The notes beneath the pieces are model-generated. The model was not told the DNA's origin. It made no database searches and saw only the letters and a list, made by a program, of their open reading frames with translations. 64,000 nucleotides of DNA from Novosphingobium rosa NBRC 15208. GTDB taxonomy: Bacteria; Pseudomonadota; Alphaproteobacteria; Sphingomonadales; Sphingomonadaceae. The position numbers and the translations under genes are program-made. The stretch lies in contig NZ_BCZE01000007.1 of NCBI RefSeq assembly GCF_001598555.1, positions 19,552 to 83,551 on the forward strand, read 5' to 3'. Below are positions 35,193 to 44,615 of this stretch, piece by piece. Within the stretch, counting starts at the first letter, position 1; the number at the start of each line of letters is the position of its first letter.

Positions 35193-35224
35193 AAAACCGC
35201 CCCGGACCCGAAGGTGCGGGGCGG
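35193..35224 (-). terminator. Rho-independent terminator of sodB
   Basis: CCGCCCCG / CGGGGCGG arms with a 12-base loop; on the minus strand the stem is followed by TTTTGC. It lies 33 bases after the sodB stop. Confidence 0.8.
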
Positions 35225-35256
35225 CTCTGGTGTTCCGGTCGATCTAGAGCTGAAAA

Positions 35257-35874
35257 TCAGCCCTGATCGGCGCGCGAGGCGCCCTGGCCGTCAAGGTTGG
35301 CCTCGACGAAATCCCAGTCGATATGGTCGAGGAGCGCGTCGAGGTAGTTCGGGCGCGCGTTGCGATAATCGATGTAGTAAGCGTGCTCCCAGACGTCGAG
35401 CGTGAAGAGCGGGGCCACGCCCTCGTAAGCGACGGGGGTGTCGGCGTCGTGGTACGACGTCACCTTCAGCTTGCCGCCTTCCAGCACCAGCCAGCCCCAG
35501 CCGCTGGCGAAGTGGCCGGCGCTCTCGGCCTTGATGGCGGCCTTGAAGGCGTCCAGACCGCCCAGATCGGCGTCGATCTTGGCCAGCAGTTCAGCCGAGG
35601 GCTGCTTCTTTTCGGGGCTCAGGCCCAGCCAGTAGAAGCTGTGGTTCCAGATCTGGGCGCTGGCGTTGAACAGCTTCTTGTTGCCGGCGGCCTTGGCGGC
35701 GGCGATCACCTCCAGCAGGCTGGCGTTCTCAAGGTCGGTGCCCTTGGTCTGGTCATTGGCCTGGGTGATGTAGGCCTGATGATGCTTGCCATAGTGATAG
35801 TCGAAGGTCTCGGCCGAGAGAACGTCGCCGAAGGCATCCTTGCCGTAAGGCAGTTCGGGAAGAGCGAAAGCCAT
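35257..35874 (-). CDS. sodB: Superoxide dismutase, iron type
   Basis: 205 residues from the ATG at 35874 (MAFALPELPY), with GGAG seven bases upstream; an upstream in-frame ATG adds two residues. Metal ligands are His27, His78, Asp160 and His164 (DVWEHAYYIDYRN). Gln74 in SAQIWNHSFYW is the position that distinguishes Fe-type from Mn-type enzymes. Converts superoxide to peroxide and oxygen in the cytoplasm. Lies downstream of kup on the same strand, with 200 bases between. Confidence 0.95.
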   Translation of the reverse strand: MAFALPELPYGKDAFGDVLSAETFDYHYGKHHQAYITQANDQTKGTDLENASLLEVIAAAKAAGNKKLFNASAQIWNHSFYWLGLSPEKKQPSAELLAKIDADLGGLDAFKAAIKAESAGHFASGWGWLVLEGGKLKVTSYHDADTPVAYEGVAPLFTLDVWEHAYYIDYRNARPNYLDALLDHIDWDFVEANLDGQGASRADQG

Positions 35875-36080
35875 GTGCAAACTCCACTGCTGTCAGGGGG
35901 TGGTTGATGGGTGGTCGAAAAGAGGTCCGGTGGGTATCGGCCCTCGCGTGTGACTGCAAAGGGATAGGCCAGCCGAAGGCCAGCCGCTCCAAAGATTTTG
36001 TTGGTCATGCCAAAGACGTAAGGGACGGGCAAGGCAAACAGTTCCGCCTTTAAAAGGAACTCTCTGGCGCCCCATCCCGG

Positions 36081-38054
36081 TTAAATCTCGACCTGACTGC
36101 CCAGTTCCACCACGCGGTTGATCGGCAGGCGGAAGAACTCCATCGCGCTGGCCGCATTGCGCAGCATCCAGGCGAACAGCTTCTCGCGCCAGATCGCCAT
36201 GCCCGGCTTGGAGGAAGCGATCAGCGTCTGGCGGCTGAGGAAGAAGCTGGTTTTCATCATGTCGAAGGGCTCGCCGCCGCAGACCGAGACGCCGCGCAAA
36301 GCCTCCGGCACATTGGTTTCCTCCAGGAAGCCGAAGCGCAGGATGATCTTGTAGAAGCCCTGCCCGATCTCGCTGACGGCCACCCGCTTGATCTCGGGCA
36401 CATAGGGCACCTCCTCGATCAGCACGGTCAGCACCACCACGCGCTCATGCAGCACCTTGTTGTGCTTGATGTTGTGAAGCAGCGCCGAGGGCACCCCATT
36501 GCGCGCGGTCGACATGAAGATCGCGGTGCCGGGCACGCGGGTCGCGCTGGAATGAGCAGAACGCGCGAAGACCTCGATCGGCAGCGAATCCTCGGCCATG
36601 TTCTGGCGCATCAGCATCCGGCCCTTCGACCATGTGGTCAGCAGCAGGAAGATGATCATGCCGACCACCACCGGGAACCATGCGCCCTCGAAGAACTTGG
36701 CCGAGCCCGCCGCCAGATAGGACCAGTCGATGGCGAAGATCACCGCGAAGCCGGGTGCCGCGACCCACCAGCGCACCTTCCACATGCGGAACACCACCAC
36801 GATGGCCATGCCGGTGGTGATGCTCATCGTGCCCACCACGGCCAGACCATAGGCGGGCAGCATCGCCGCGCTGCTCTCGAAGGTCAGCACCAGAGCGGCA
36901 ACCATGCAGGCCAGGAACCAGTTGATCGCCGGAATATAGATCTGCCCGGCCATCGAATGCGAGGTATGCTTGATCTGCACGCGCGGCAGATAGCCCAGCT
37001 GGATCGCCTGATGCGTGACGGAATAGGCGCCGGAAATCACCGCCTGGCTGGCGATCACCGTGGCCAGCGTGGCCAGCACCACCAGCGGCAGCTGCAGACT
37101 GTCGGGCACCATGTTGAAGAAGGGGTTCGACGCCGAGGCCGGATCGGTGATCAGCAGCGCGGCCTGCCCCATGTAGTTCAGCACCAGCGAAGGGAACACG
37201 ATCACCCAGGCCCAGCTGATCGCCTTGCGCCCGAAGTGCCCCATATCGGCATAGAGCGCCTCGACGCCGGTAATCGAATAGACCACCGCGGAGAGCGACA
37301 CGAAGGACAGATAGGGGTGCGCCTTGAAGAAATAGAAGATGTAGAGCGGGTTCAGCGGCTCCCACAGCACCTGCGGATGCAGGCGGATCTGCGACACGCC
37401 CATCGCCGCGATCGAGAGGAAATAGATCAGCATCACCGGGCCGAACATCTGGCCCATGCGCTCTGTCCCGTGGCTCTGGATCACGAAGAGGCCGACGAGA
37501 ATCGCCAGCGAGATCGGCAGGATGAAGGGATGGAACGCATGGCTGACCACGCCCAGACCTTCCACCGCCGACAGCACCGAAATGGCGGGGGTCAGCATCG
37601 AGTCGGCATAGAACAGGGCCGTGGCCAGCAAGCCGCCCGCCACCAGCAGGCGCGTGCCGCGCAGTTGCGGCAGCTTGCGGTTGATCAGCGCCAGCAGCGC
37701 CAGCGAGCCGCCCTCGCCATTGTTGTCCATCCGCAGCACCAGCAGGACGTATTTCAACGTCACCACCGTCACCATGGTCCAGAAAATCAGGCTGATGACG
37801 CCATAGATGTTGAGCAGATCGATCGGCAGCGGATGCTCGCCGGTCATGATCGCCTGAATGGCGTAGAGCGGGCTGGTGCCGATATCACCGAAGACCACCC
37901 CCAGCGCGCCAAGCGCCAGCTTGGGCAAGGCGCCGTGATGACCGTGGTGGCCGTGGCCTGTCGCCGGTTCGACCGCATCCTGCGACGCGGGAACGGCAGG
38001 CGACTGCGCCGAGCTTGCCGAAACATTCATGCGGCCCGACCCCCTACTGGCCAT
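36081..38054 (-). CDS. kup: Kup low-affinity potassium transporter
   Basis: 657 residues with about 12 membrane segments and a soluble C-terminal domain (about 500-657). The family signature FGDIGTSPLYA begins near residue 54, and NGEGGSLALLALI near 113 is also typical. The N-terminal cytoplasmic tail has a His/Gly-rich stretch GHGHHGHHG. K+/H+ symporter. GGAGAG lies seven bases before the ATG at 38054. Confidence 0.95.
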   Translation of the reverse strand: MASRGSGRMNVSASSAQSPAVPASQDAVEPATGHGHHGHHGALPKLALGALGVVFGDIGTSPLYAIQAIMTGEHPLPIDLLNIYGVISLIFWTMVTVVTLKYVLLVLRMDNNGEGGSLALLALINRKLPQLRGTRLLVAGGLLATALFYADSMLTPAISVLSAVEGLGVVSHAFHPFILPISLAILVGLFVIQSHGTERMGQMFGPVMLIYFLSIAAMGVSQIRLHPQVLWEPLNPLYIFYFFKAHPYLSFVSLSAVVYSITGVEALYADMGHFGRKAISWAWVIVFPSLVLNYMGQAALLITDPASASNPFFNMVPDSLQLPLVVLATLATVIASQAVISGAYSVTHQAIQLGYLPRVQIKHTSHSMAGQIYIPAINWFLACMVAALVLTFESSAAMLPAYGLAVVGTMSITTGMAIVVVFRMWKVRWWVAAPGFAVIFAIDWSYLAAGSAKFFEGAWFPVVVGMIIFLLLTTWSKGRMLMRQNMAEDSLPIEVFARSAHSSATRVPGTAIFMSTARNGVPSALLHNIKHNKVLHERVVVLTVLIEEVPYVPEIKRVAVSEIGQGFYKIILRFGFLEETNVPEALRGVSVCGGEPFDMMKTSFFLSRQTLIASSKPGMAIWREKLFAWMLRNAASAMEFFRLPINRVVELGSQVEI

Positions 38055-38119
38055 AACAGACTCTCCGCACTTGCGGAGCGCCGCCGATTAGCGCGCTCAT
38101 TGACCCGCAACAAGGACAA

Positions 38120-38869
38120 TCAACGCAAGCCCTGTGTGGTTCCCTGCACAGAAGCTGAAGAATCCCCGGAATTGGCCGAATTTACATTCGATTTCATGCC
38201 GGGCGCGGCAGGCTGGCCAGGGGCTGGCGGCATGCCCTGCGCCGCGCGGGTCATGGCGATGATCTGATCGAGACGCTGCAGGCGCATCGCCAGATCGGGC
38301 CGCCAGGGCGCATCGGCCGGCGCGCGCGCCAGCAAACCGGCCCATAGCGCCCGTGCTTCCTCGAACTGCCCGGAACCGGCCAGCGCCAGCCCCAGGAACA
38401 TCGGCGGCCCGGGCGCCTTGGGATCGGCGGCGGAAGCCTTGCGGAAGGCATAGAGCGCGGCGGGCGAGAGCGAACCCTCGGCATGGCCAACCAGCGCGCT
38501 GGCCATTTCCAACCAGGCATCGCTGTTCTTCGGGTCTTTCTCCACCGCGCCGTTCAGCATGGTGGCGGCCCCGGCGTAATCGCCATGGCGCATCAGCGCA
38601 TCGCCGACCATTTCCCAGCTGGTGGGCTGCATATCATTGCCCACCACCTTGCGCCGTTCGTCGACCAGCGTGGCCGCGAAGATGTTGGGCTTTTGCGCCT
38701 CGTCACGCGGCTGCCCGGCCTGCCCGGGATGGCCCTGAAGCGCATAGCCCGCCAGCCCCAGCACCAGCGCGGAGGCAATCGCCTCCCAACCGCGACGGGG
38801 CGTGCGGAAACCCAGAGTCAGCACCAGCAGAACCACCAGCGCCAGAACGGCGATCGCCAGCCAGGTCAT
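38120..38869 (-). CDS. ccmI: Cytochrome c maturation protein CcmI/CycH (TPR)
   Basis: 249 residues from the ATG at 38869, which overlaps the ccmH stop as ATGA. An N-terminal membrane helix (about 2-22) and a second short hydrophobic stretch precede periplasmic TPR repeats (about 70-200, such as NSDAWLEMASALVGHAEG). It presents apocytochrome c to the CcmF/H haem lyase. Shorter than two-part CcmI proteins. The C-terminus is Pro/Ser/Asn-rich. Last gene of the ccm operon. Confidence 0.85.
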   Translation of the reverse strand: MTWLAIAVLALVVLLVLTLGFRTPRRGWEAIASALVLGLAGYALQGHPGQAGQPRDEAQKPNIFAATLVDERRKVVGNDMQPTSWEMVGDALMRHGDYAGAATMLNGAVEKDPKNSDAWLEMASALVGHAEGSLSPAALYAFRKASAADPKAPGPPMFLGLALAGSGQFEEARALWAGLLARAPADAPWRPDLAMRLQRLDQIIAMTRAAQGMPPAPGQPAAPGMKSNVNSANSGDSSASVQGTTQGLR

Positions 38870-39282
38870 GCGGCATTCCTTTTGACAAAACGGCGGCGCA
38901 TCACGGCGGCGGCCACCGCGATCAGCATCAGCGGCACGGCGAACAGCGGCCATGTCGCGGCGGTGACGCGCGGGGCATAGCTGACGTAATCGCCATAGCG
39001 CTGGATCAGCCAGGCGCGAATCGCCTCGGGATCTTCCCCGGCATCGATGCGCAGGCGGACCTGATTGCGCATGTCACCCGCGATAGGCGCATCCGAATCG
39101 GCAATCGACTGGCTCTGACAGACGAGGCAGCGCAGCGTTTCCATCAGCGCCTTGGCCTTGGCTTCCTTGGCCGGATCGGCAAGTTGGCGATAGGCGAAGG
39201 GCGCGGGCGGCATGGTGTCGTCAGCGAGAGCGGCCACCGGTGCCAACACCAGAGCGACAGGAAGCAAAAACCGCGCGATCAC
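38866..39282 (-). CDS. ccmH: Cytochrome c maturation protein CcmH
   Basis: 138 residues with a signal peptide (about 1-20), the redox motif RCLVCQ with Cys52 and Cys55, and a C-terminal membrane helix (about 108-128). Reduces or holds the apocytochrome CXXCH thiols for haem attachment. Overlaps ccmG upstream and ccmI downstream by 4 bases each. Confidence 0.93.
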   Translation of the reverse strand: MIARFLLPVALVLAPVAALADDTMPPAPFAYRQLADPAKEAKAKALMETLRCLVCQSQSIADSDAPIAGDMRNQVRLRIDAGEDPEAIRAWLIQRYGDYVSYAPRVTAATWPLFAVPLMLIAVAAAVMRRRFVKRNAA

Positions 39283-39833
39283 GATTCGGCCTCCTTCAGC
39301 TTGGCCAGCATCATCGGCACCTCATCGGGGCGGATGTCGCCGATGTGCTGGTAGCGGATGATCCCCTTGCCATCGATCACAAAGGTTTCCGGCACGCCCG
39401 AAGAGCCAATCGCCAGCTGCACCGCCGAGACGTCATCGGCGCCGATCCGCTGATAGGGATTGCCGTTCTTGGCCAGAAAGGCGTTCAGATCATCCTTGTG
39501 GTCACGGATGGCGATGCCGTCGATCTGCGCGCCCTGACGCTGCAATTCGGCCAGCACCGGCGCCTCGACACCGCAAGGCACGCACCAGCTGGCAAAGATG
39601 TTGAGCAGGCGCGGCTTGCCACCAGCGAAATCGCCAGTGGCAAGACCGGGCCGCCCATCGGCTGCCGGGCGCAGCGAGAAGGCAGGCAGCGGCTTGCCGA
39701 TCATCTGACTGTTGATGTCATTGCTCTTGGGCAGCATCAACGAGATCGCCACGCCGCCCACGAACAGCACGAAGAGCGCCAGCGGCAACCACAGAGTCCA
39801 GCCCGGAGCGCGAGGTGCTTCGCTTTTGGTCAT
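39279..39833 (-). CDS. ccmG: Thiol:disulfide interchange protein CcmG/DsbE
   Basis: 184 residues. One N-terminal membrane anchor (about 13-33) and a periplasmic thioredoxin-like domain with WCVPC (Cys84, Cys87). GVPETFVIDGKG is the cis-Pro loop. Feeds reducing power to apocytochrome c and CcmH. Overlaps ccmF by 4 bases. Confidence 0.93.
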   Translation of the reverse strand: MTKSEAPRAPGWTLWLPLALFVLFVGGVAISLMLPKSNDINSQMIGKPLPAFSLRPAADGRPGLATGDFAGGKPRLLNIFASWCVPCGVEAPVLAELQRQGAQIDGIAIRDHKDDLNAFLAKNGNPYQRIGADDVSAVQLAIGSSGVPETFVIDGKGIIRYQHIGDIRPDEVPMMLAKLKEAES

Positions 39834-41812
39834 GCCGCTTCCCTCTCTTCACGGTCGCCCCGGCGAATGTCGCCCCGCGCGCGAACGGTGCGGCGTTTCA
39901 GATCCTGCCTCACCCGGCTGAGCAAGGCCAGAAATCCGCCCAGCGCCACCAGAACGCCGCCCAGCCAGATCATCGGCACGAAAGGCTTCCACCACAGCCG
40001 CAGCTGCCAGCGCCCGGTGGGCATGGCGGCGCTGGAGGCGTCATGCGCCTCCTCGCCCAGCACGGTGTAGAGTTGCCCGTTCCAGCGCGTATGCAGCGCC
40101 GAGACCGAGGTGGTCTGCGGCGGCGCCCAGAAGGTGCGCGACTGGGGCTTGAGATGATCGGGCGCGGCGCCATCGTAGCTGGCGACCAGATCGGCCTCCA
40201 GCGCGGTCCAGTTGGGACCAGCGACGGGGGTAATCGCCCCCAGCTTGACCTGCCACGGGCCGACATCGACGCTCTCGCCAACGCAGGCGGCGATCAGCCG
40301 CTCCTTGGTGAAAGCGCCATCCGCCCCCATGCCGAACAGCGCCACGGCGAGCCCGAGATGCGCGATCACCATGCCCCAGAGCGACAGCGGCGCACGGGCC
40401 AGATTGCGCCCCCGCAGCGGCAGCAGACTGGCCACCGCCAGACCGGGCGCCAGCGACAGGGCAATCAGCGACATGGTGGAGGTGACGCCGCTCACGCCAA
40501 AACCGATGGCGGCGATGATCGTCACGGCCAGCGGCGCGGCCAGCACCAGGCTCACCCGCTTGAAACGGTCATGGCGCCAGCGCAACAGCGGCCCGATAGC
40601 CAGCACCACCAGCATCGGCACGGCGAAGACCGCGCTCATCGGCGTGAAATAGGGCGGGCCGACAGAGACCTTCACCCCCATCGCCTCGGTGACAAGCGGG
40701 TAGAGCGTGCCCAGCAGCACGATGCCCAGAATGGAGCTGAGCATCACATTGTTGAACACCAAGGAGGCCTCGCGGCTGGTCACCTCGAAGCGTTCGCCCT
40801 CGGTGACGGTGCCTGCCCGCAGGGCGAAAAGCACCAGCGCCGCGCCGATGTTGATCGCCAGCAGCGCCAGAATAAAGCCGCCGCGTCGCGGATCGACCGC
40901 AAAGGCATGCACGCTGGTGAGAATGCCCGAGCGCACCAGAAAGGTGCCTACCATCGACATGGAAAAGGCCACCACGCCCAGCATCACTGTCCATGCCCGC
41001 AGCGCATTACGCGCCGCCAGCACGCTGGCCGAATGGAGCAGCGCCGTCGCCGCCAGCCATGGCATCAGGCTGGCGTTCTCGACCGGGTCCCAGAACCACC
41101 AGCCGCCCCAGCCCAGCATGTAATAGGCCCAATAGCTGCCCGCCGTGATGCCCAAAGTCAGGAAGATCCACGCGCCCAGCACCCATGGCCGCATCGCGCG
41201 GGCAAAGGCGGGGCCAACCTCACGCGTCACCAGCGCGCCAATGGCAAAGCTGAAGGCAATCGAAAGCCCGACATAGCCGAGATAAAGCGTGGGCGGATGG
41301 AAGGCCAGACCCGGGTCCTGCAGCAGCGGATTAAGCCCATTGCCCTCCTGAGGCGCGGGGTTCAGCCGCTGGAAGGGGTTCGAGGCAAGCAGCAGAAAGG
41401 CATAGAACCCAAGGCTGACAAAGGCCTGCCCGGCCAGCGTCGCCATCATCGTGCGTTCCGGCAAACGGCGTTCCACCAGCGCGACAAAACCGCCCGCCAG
41501 CCCCATCACCGTCACCCACAGCAGCATCGAGCCTTCATGGTTCCCCCATGTGCCCGCGATCTTGTAGATCAGGGGTTTCGCCGAATGGCTGTTTTCCGCC
41601 ACCAGCTTCACCGATGTGTCGGTCTGCACGAAAAGCCAGATCAGGCTGGCAAAGGCCGCCGCCGCCAGCACACCCTGCACCACCGCAACGGGGCGCACGA
41701 TGCCCCCCAGCCCTTCCCCATCCCTGGTGAGCGCAACGCTGCCCGCCACAAGTTGCAGCCCGGCAAGGGCAGCGGCCAGCCACAGCATGGCAAGGCCCAA
41801 TTCAGCGAGCAC
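39830..41812 (-). CDS. ccmF: Haem lyase subunit CcmF
   Basis: 660 residues with about 15 membrane segments. The tryptophan-rich haem-handling motif GWGGWWFWDPVENASLMPWL is intact (about residues 234-253). Family blocks GTWGNHEGSMLLWV and FHPPTLYLGYVG are also present. Joins haem from CcmE to apocytochrome c with CcmH. Normal length. Confidence 0.95.
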   Translation of the reverse strand: MLAELGLAMLWLAAALAGLQLVAGSVALTRDGEGLGGIVRPVAVVQGVLAAAAFASLIWLFVQTDTSVKLVAENSHSAKPLIYKIAGTWGNHEGSMLLWVTVMGLAGGFVALVERRLPERTMMATLAGQAFVSLGFYAFLLLASNPFQRLNPAPQEGNGLNPLLQDPGLAFHPPTLYLGYVGLSIAFSFAIGALVTREVGPAFARAMRPWVLGAWIFLTLGITAGSYWAYYMLGWGGWWFWDPVENASLMPWLAATALLHSASVLAARNALRAWTVMLGVVAFSMSMVGTFLVRSGILTSVHAFAVDPRRGGFILALLAINIGAALVLFALRAGTVTEGERFEVTSREASLVFNNVMLSSILGIVLLGTLYPLVTEAMGVKVSVGPPYFTPMSAVFAVPMLVVLAIGPLLRWRHDRFKRVSLVLAAPLAVTIIAAIGFGVSGVTSTMSLIALSLAPGLAVASLLPLRGRNLARAPLSLWGMVIAHLGLAVALFGMGADGAFTKERLIAACVGESVDVGPWQVKLGAITPVAGPNWTALEADLVASYDGAAPDHLKPQSRTFWAPPQTTSVSALHTRWNGQLYTVLGEEAHDASSAAMPTGRWQLRLWWKPFVPMIWLGGVLVALGGFLALLSRVRQDLKRRTVRARGDIRRGDREEREAA

Positions 41813-41832
41813 GCGCGTCTCCCGTCATCATC

Positions 41833-42291
41833 TTATTTGGTTTCCGCGATGGCTTTGTGGGCCTGATCGGTGGTCATGCCCTGCATTTCGCGAGGGGTGT
41901 ATTTCTCGTCATGCTTGGCGAGCAGATTGTCGGCGGTGAACAGGCCGTCTGTCCAGTGCCCCTCGGCCACCACGCCCGATCCTTCCACGAAGAGCGCGGG
42001 GCGGATGCCGGCAAAACGCACGGGAACCTGCTGCTTGCCATCGGTGACGAGGAAGTTGACCGTCACCCCATCGGGCGCGTCCTTCATGCTGCCGCGCACC
42101 ACCATGCCGCCAAGCCGCACCGAGCGGTCCGCCTCGGGCGGCTTGGCGAGGATTTCGCTGGGCACATAGAAATAGCTGGCCTGATTGCGCAGCGCCCAGG
42201 CCGCCAGCAGCCCCGCCACCAGCAACACCGCCAGCGCCACACCCAGCAACACCAGCCTCTGATGCTTGGCCCGCAATCCCGTTCCCGTCAT
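41833..42291 (-). CDS. ccmE: Haem chaperone CcmE
   Basis: 152 residues. One N-terminal anchor (about 12-33) and an OB-fold periplasmic domain. The haem-binding His127 and Tyr131 lie in LLAKHDEKYTPRE. Starts within the end of ccmD (ATGA overlap). Confidence 0.94.
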   Translation of the reverse strand: MTGTGLRAKHQRLVLLGVALAVLLVAGLLAAWALRNQASYFYVPSEILAKPPEADRSVRLGGMVVRGSMKDAPDGVTVNFLVTDGKQQVPVRFAGIRPALFVEGSGVVAEGHWTDGLFTADNLLAKHDEKYTPREMQGMTTDQAHKAIAETK

Positions 42292-42431
42292 TGGATTTCA
42301 CGCACCTTATCGCGCCGCTTTTCAGCGCGGCGCATGGAAAGCCAGCTTCCGGCGACCATCGCCAGCGTGGTGATCGCCCCTATCGCATAGGCGGCGGTCA
42401 CGAATTGCCACGGATCAAGCGCCTCGCGCAT
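42288..42431 (-). CDS. ccmD: Small haem exporter subunit CcmD
   Basis: 47 residues: MREALDPWQFVTAAYAIGAI, then the rest of a single membrane helix and a basic tail (SMRRAEKRRDK). The size, the single helix followed by a basic tail, and the position between ccmC and ccmE identify it. The start shares one base with the ccmC stop (TGATG) and the stop overlaps ccmE. Stabilises the CcmC-CcmE complex. Confidence 0.88.
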   Translation of the reverse strand: MREALDPWQFVTAAYAIGAITTLAMVAGSWLSMRRAEKRRDKVREIQ

Positions 42432-43210
42432 CACCAGCCCTCCGCCAGAGCGCCGCTGCGGGCCTGAGCCGCCATGGCCTTGCGGCGCAGGCGGGCCTCG
42501 GCCTGCGAATCGGCCAAAATCATGCGCATGCGCGCCAGCACCACGCCGGTGTAGATCAGGGTGAAGCCCAGAACGCTGGTGAGCAGCGGCACAACAAAGC
42601 TGGTGGCCATGGGGCCTGTGCCCGTCACCACGCCGCTCACCGAAAGGCTGGGCGGCTGATGCAGGCTGTTCCACCACAGCACCGAGTAATGGATGATGGG
42701 GATGTTCACCGCGCCGATCAGCCCGAAAATCGCGGCCATGCGGCCCTGTCCCTGCCCGGGCGCCTCATCATGCTGCGTGGCGCCCGCCAGAGCCATATAG
42801 CCGAAATAAAGGAACAGCAGCACCAGCATGCTGGTCAGCCGCCCATCCCACACCCACCAGGTGCCCCAGGCCGGTCGGCCCCAGATCGAACCCGTAATCA
42901 GGCACAGCGCCGTAAACACCGCGCCCGGCAGAGCAGCCGCCCGCGCGGCAATCCCCGCCAGCGGATGGCGCCACACGATCTCGACAAAGCTGGCGATGGC
43001 GATCGAGGACCAGCCCATCATCCCCAGCCATGCCGTGGGCACATGCAGATAGATGATCCGCACCACATCGCCCTGCAGCGCGTCCGCCGGGCCGAAACCC
43101 ACGCCCCACACCAGCGCCGCGCTGGCGATCAGCAGGCCAGCGATCAGGCAGAGCGGGGTCGCCCATGTGGCGATGCGCAGGAAACGGGCGGGATTGGCAA
43201 AGCCATGCAT
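42431..43210 (-). CDS. ccmC: Haem transporter CcmC
   Basis: 259 residues with six membrane segments and the WWD motif GTWWVWDGRLTS (about 132-143); IYLHVPTAWLGM is also typical. Loads haem onto CcmE. First ccm gene here: ccmA and ccmB are not adjacent, as tRNA-His lies upstream. Confidence 0.94.
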   Translation of the reverse strand: MHGFANPARFLRIATWATPLCLIAGLLIASAALVWGVGFGPADALQGDVVRIIYLHVPTAWLGMMGWSSIAIASFVEIVWRHPLAGIAARAAALPGAVFTALCLITGSIWGRPAWGTWWVWDGRLTSMLVLLFLYFGYMALAGATQHDEAPGQGQGRMAAIFGLIGAVNIPIIHYSVLWWNSLHQPPSLSVSGVVTGTGPMATSFVVPLLTSVLGFTLIYTGVVLARMRMILADSQAEARLRRKAMAAQARSGALAEGW

Positions 43211-43382
43211 GAACAGCGAACCGAAAGCTGGCGACGGGGCCTCACAGCCTCACGCGCAAAAAACAGACGGACAGCTTTGGCAGGGGCCGCCCCCATCGGC
43301 AAGGGGCATAAAGTTCAACGACACGCGCGCGCACCGGTTATACCGGCATTCCGCGATGATCGAGACATTCTCATAAGAGAAG

Positions 43383-43460
43383 TGGGGCGACTGAAGGGGT
43401 TCGAACCCTCGACCTCCGGTACCACAAACCGGCGCTCTAACCAACTGAGCTACAGTCGCC
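43383..43460 (-). tRNA. tRNA-His (anticodon GTG)
   Basis: Acceptor GCGACTG/CAGTCGC with the extra G at position -1 (43460) opposite C73, which is diagnostic of tRNA-His. Anticodon loop TTGTGGT. The CCA end is encoded. Oriented towards ccmC. Confidence 0.97.
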
Positions 43461-43618
43461 ACGCTAGGCTGCCTTGCGCGGCAGCGGGCTATGTTTCCCT
43501 TCAGGCCTTGCCTGCCGGGAGGCGCGCCTTTGCATGAGAACCGCCGCTTTGAAAAGCGAAAAATGCATGAAGGCAAAAATTAATCACCCCGCCCCGCAGC
43601 CCGCCAAACCCCACATGC

Positions 43619-43645
43619 AAAAAGGGCCCGGTTTCCCGAGCCCTC
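43619..43645 (-). terminator. Terminator of rpmE
   Basis: AGGGCTCGGG / CCGGGCCC stem with GAAA-type loop followed on the minus strand by TTTTT, 26 bases after the rpmE stop. Confidence 0.85.
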
Positions 43646-43670
43646 TTCATCAATCCTGCAAACGCTAGGA

Positions 43671-43898
43671 TCAGCCCTTCTTGAGGCTGAGGCCACCGAA
43701 GCGCTTGTTGAACTGGGCCACACGACCACCGGAATCGAGCATGCGGCTCTGGCCAGTCCATGCCGGGTGCGAGGTGGGATCGATGTCCAGAGCCAGCACG
43801 TCGCCTTCCTTGCCCCAGGTCGAGCGGGTCTGGAAGGTGGTACCGTCGGTCATCTGAACGGTGATGAAGTGGTAATCGGGATGGGTGTTGGCCTTCAT
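43671..43898 (-). CDS. rpmE: 50S ribosomal protein L31 (zinc-free type)
   Basis: 75 residues from the ATG at 43898 ([19 protein letters not shown]). There is no cysteine, so it lacks the zinc ribbon of the classic L31 and belongs to the C-minus class. [20 protein letters not shown] is the family C-terminal block. The upstream reading frame to 44042 is not used. Confidence 0.93.
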   Translation of the reverse strand: MKANTHPDYHFITVQMTDGTTFQTRSTWGKEGDVLALDIDPTSHPAWTGQSRMLDSGGRVAQFNKRFGGLSLKKG

Positions 43899-44011
43899 GG
43901 CAATATCTTTCGTTTGAAGTGCCGGTTCCGACCGGCCCGAAATTGGAAGCGCCGCCCCTAGCGAGGAGCGGCGCTTTTGTCCAGTCTTGGATTCAGCAAG
44001 AAGGAAGGAAG

Positions 44012-44056
44012 GTGCGAAGGGGTTACCCCCTCGCGCTCCCATTTCGTCTTCCGACG
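44012..44056 (+). repeat. Palindromic repeat copy 7
   Basis: GTGCGAAGGGGTTACCCCCT, then CGCGCTCCC to 44040, four bases, and the accessory box CGTCTTCCGACG (44045-44056). One arm has an extra A that breaks perfect pairing. It lies between rpmE and fabZ with no inverted partner nearby. Confidence 0.8.
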
Positions 44057-44102
44057 CAAGGGTAGCGTTGCCGCATCCCTGCGCCCCGAACTCTCCACCT
44101 GC

Positions 44103-44594
44103 TTAAGCGGGCTGGTCCGCGATCATGGCGGTGAAGCTCACTTCCGTGGCCAGCTTGTCGCCCAGCATGGCCTTGCCCCAGAACTTGCAGACCCGCGCCC
44201 GCTTCTGGATAAAGCCCACATGCAGGTCGAGCAGCACGCCCGGTTCGACCGGAGCGCGGAACTTCGCATCCTCGATCGCCATGAAATAGACCAGCTTGCC
44301 CGAACCCGCCAGACCAAGCGATTCGATCGCGAGAATACCGGCGGCCTGCGCCAGCGCCTCGACGATCAGCACGCCCGGCATGATCGGGCGGCCCGGGAAA
44401 TGCCCCTGAAAGAAGCCCTCGTTGAAGCTGACCGCCTTCACGGCATACAGCGACTCGTCAGGCACGATCGAGACCACCCGGTCGACCAGCAGCATCGGAT
44501 AACGATGCGGCAGGGCGGCCAGGATCTTGCGGATGTCATAATCCACCGGAGTGGGCGCCGAAACGCCCAAGGGTGCAGGAGTGGTCTCGCTCAT
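44103..44594 (-). CDS. fabZ: 3-hydroxyacyl-ACP dehydratase FabZ
   Basis: 163 residues. Catalytic His65 in [12 protein letters not shown] and Glu79 in VLIVEALAQ. Hot-dog fold; dehydrates beta-hydroxyacyl-ACP in fatty acid elongation. Last gene of the envelope operon. In most proteobacteria lpxD precedes and lpxA follows it; both are absent here. Confidence 0.95.
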   Translation of the reverse strand: MSETTPAPLGVSAPTPVDYDIRKILAALPHRYPMLLVDRVVSIVPDESLYAVKAVSFNEGFFQGHFPGRPIMPGVLIVEALAQAAGILAIESLGLAGSGKLVYFMAIEDAKFRAPVEPGVLLDLHVGFIQKRARVCKFWGKAMLGDKLATEVSFTAMIADQPA

Positions 44595-44615
44595 CAGGAT
44601 ATCCCAGTCCGCGCC

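Noticed and set aside
36447..41866. Long frames antisense to kup and ccmF (606 and 683 codons)
   Set aside because: His/Arg/Gln-rich low-complexity translations opposite well-conserved membrane proteins.
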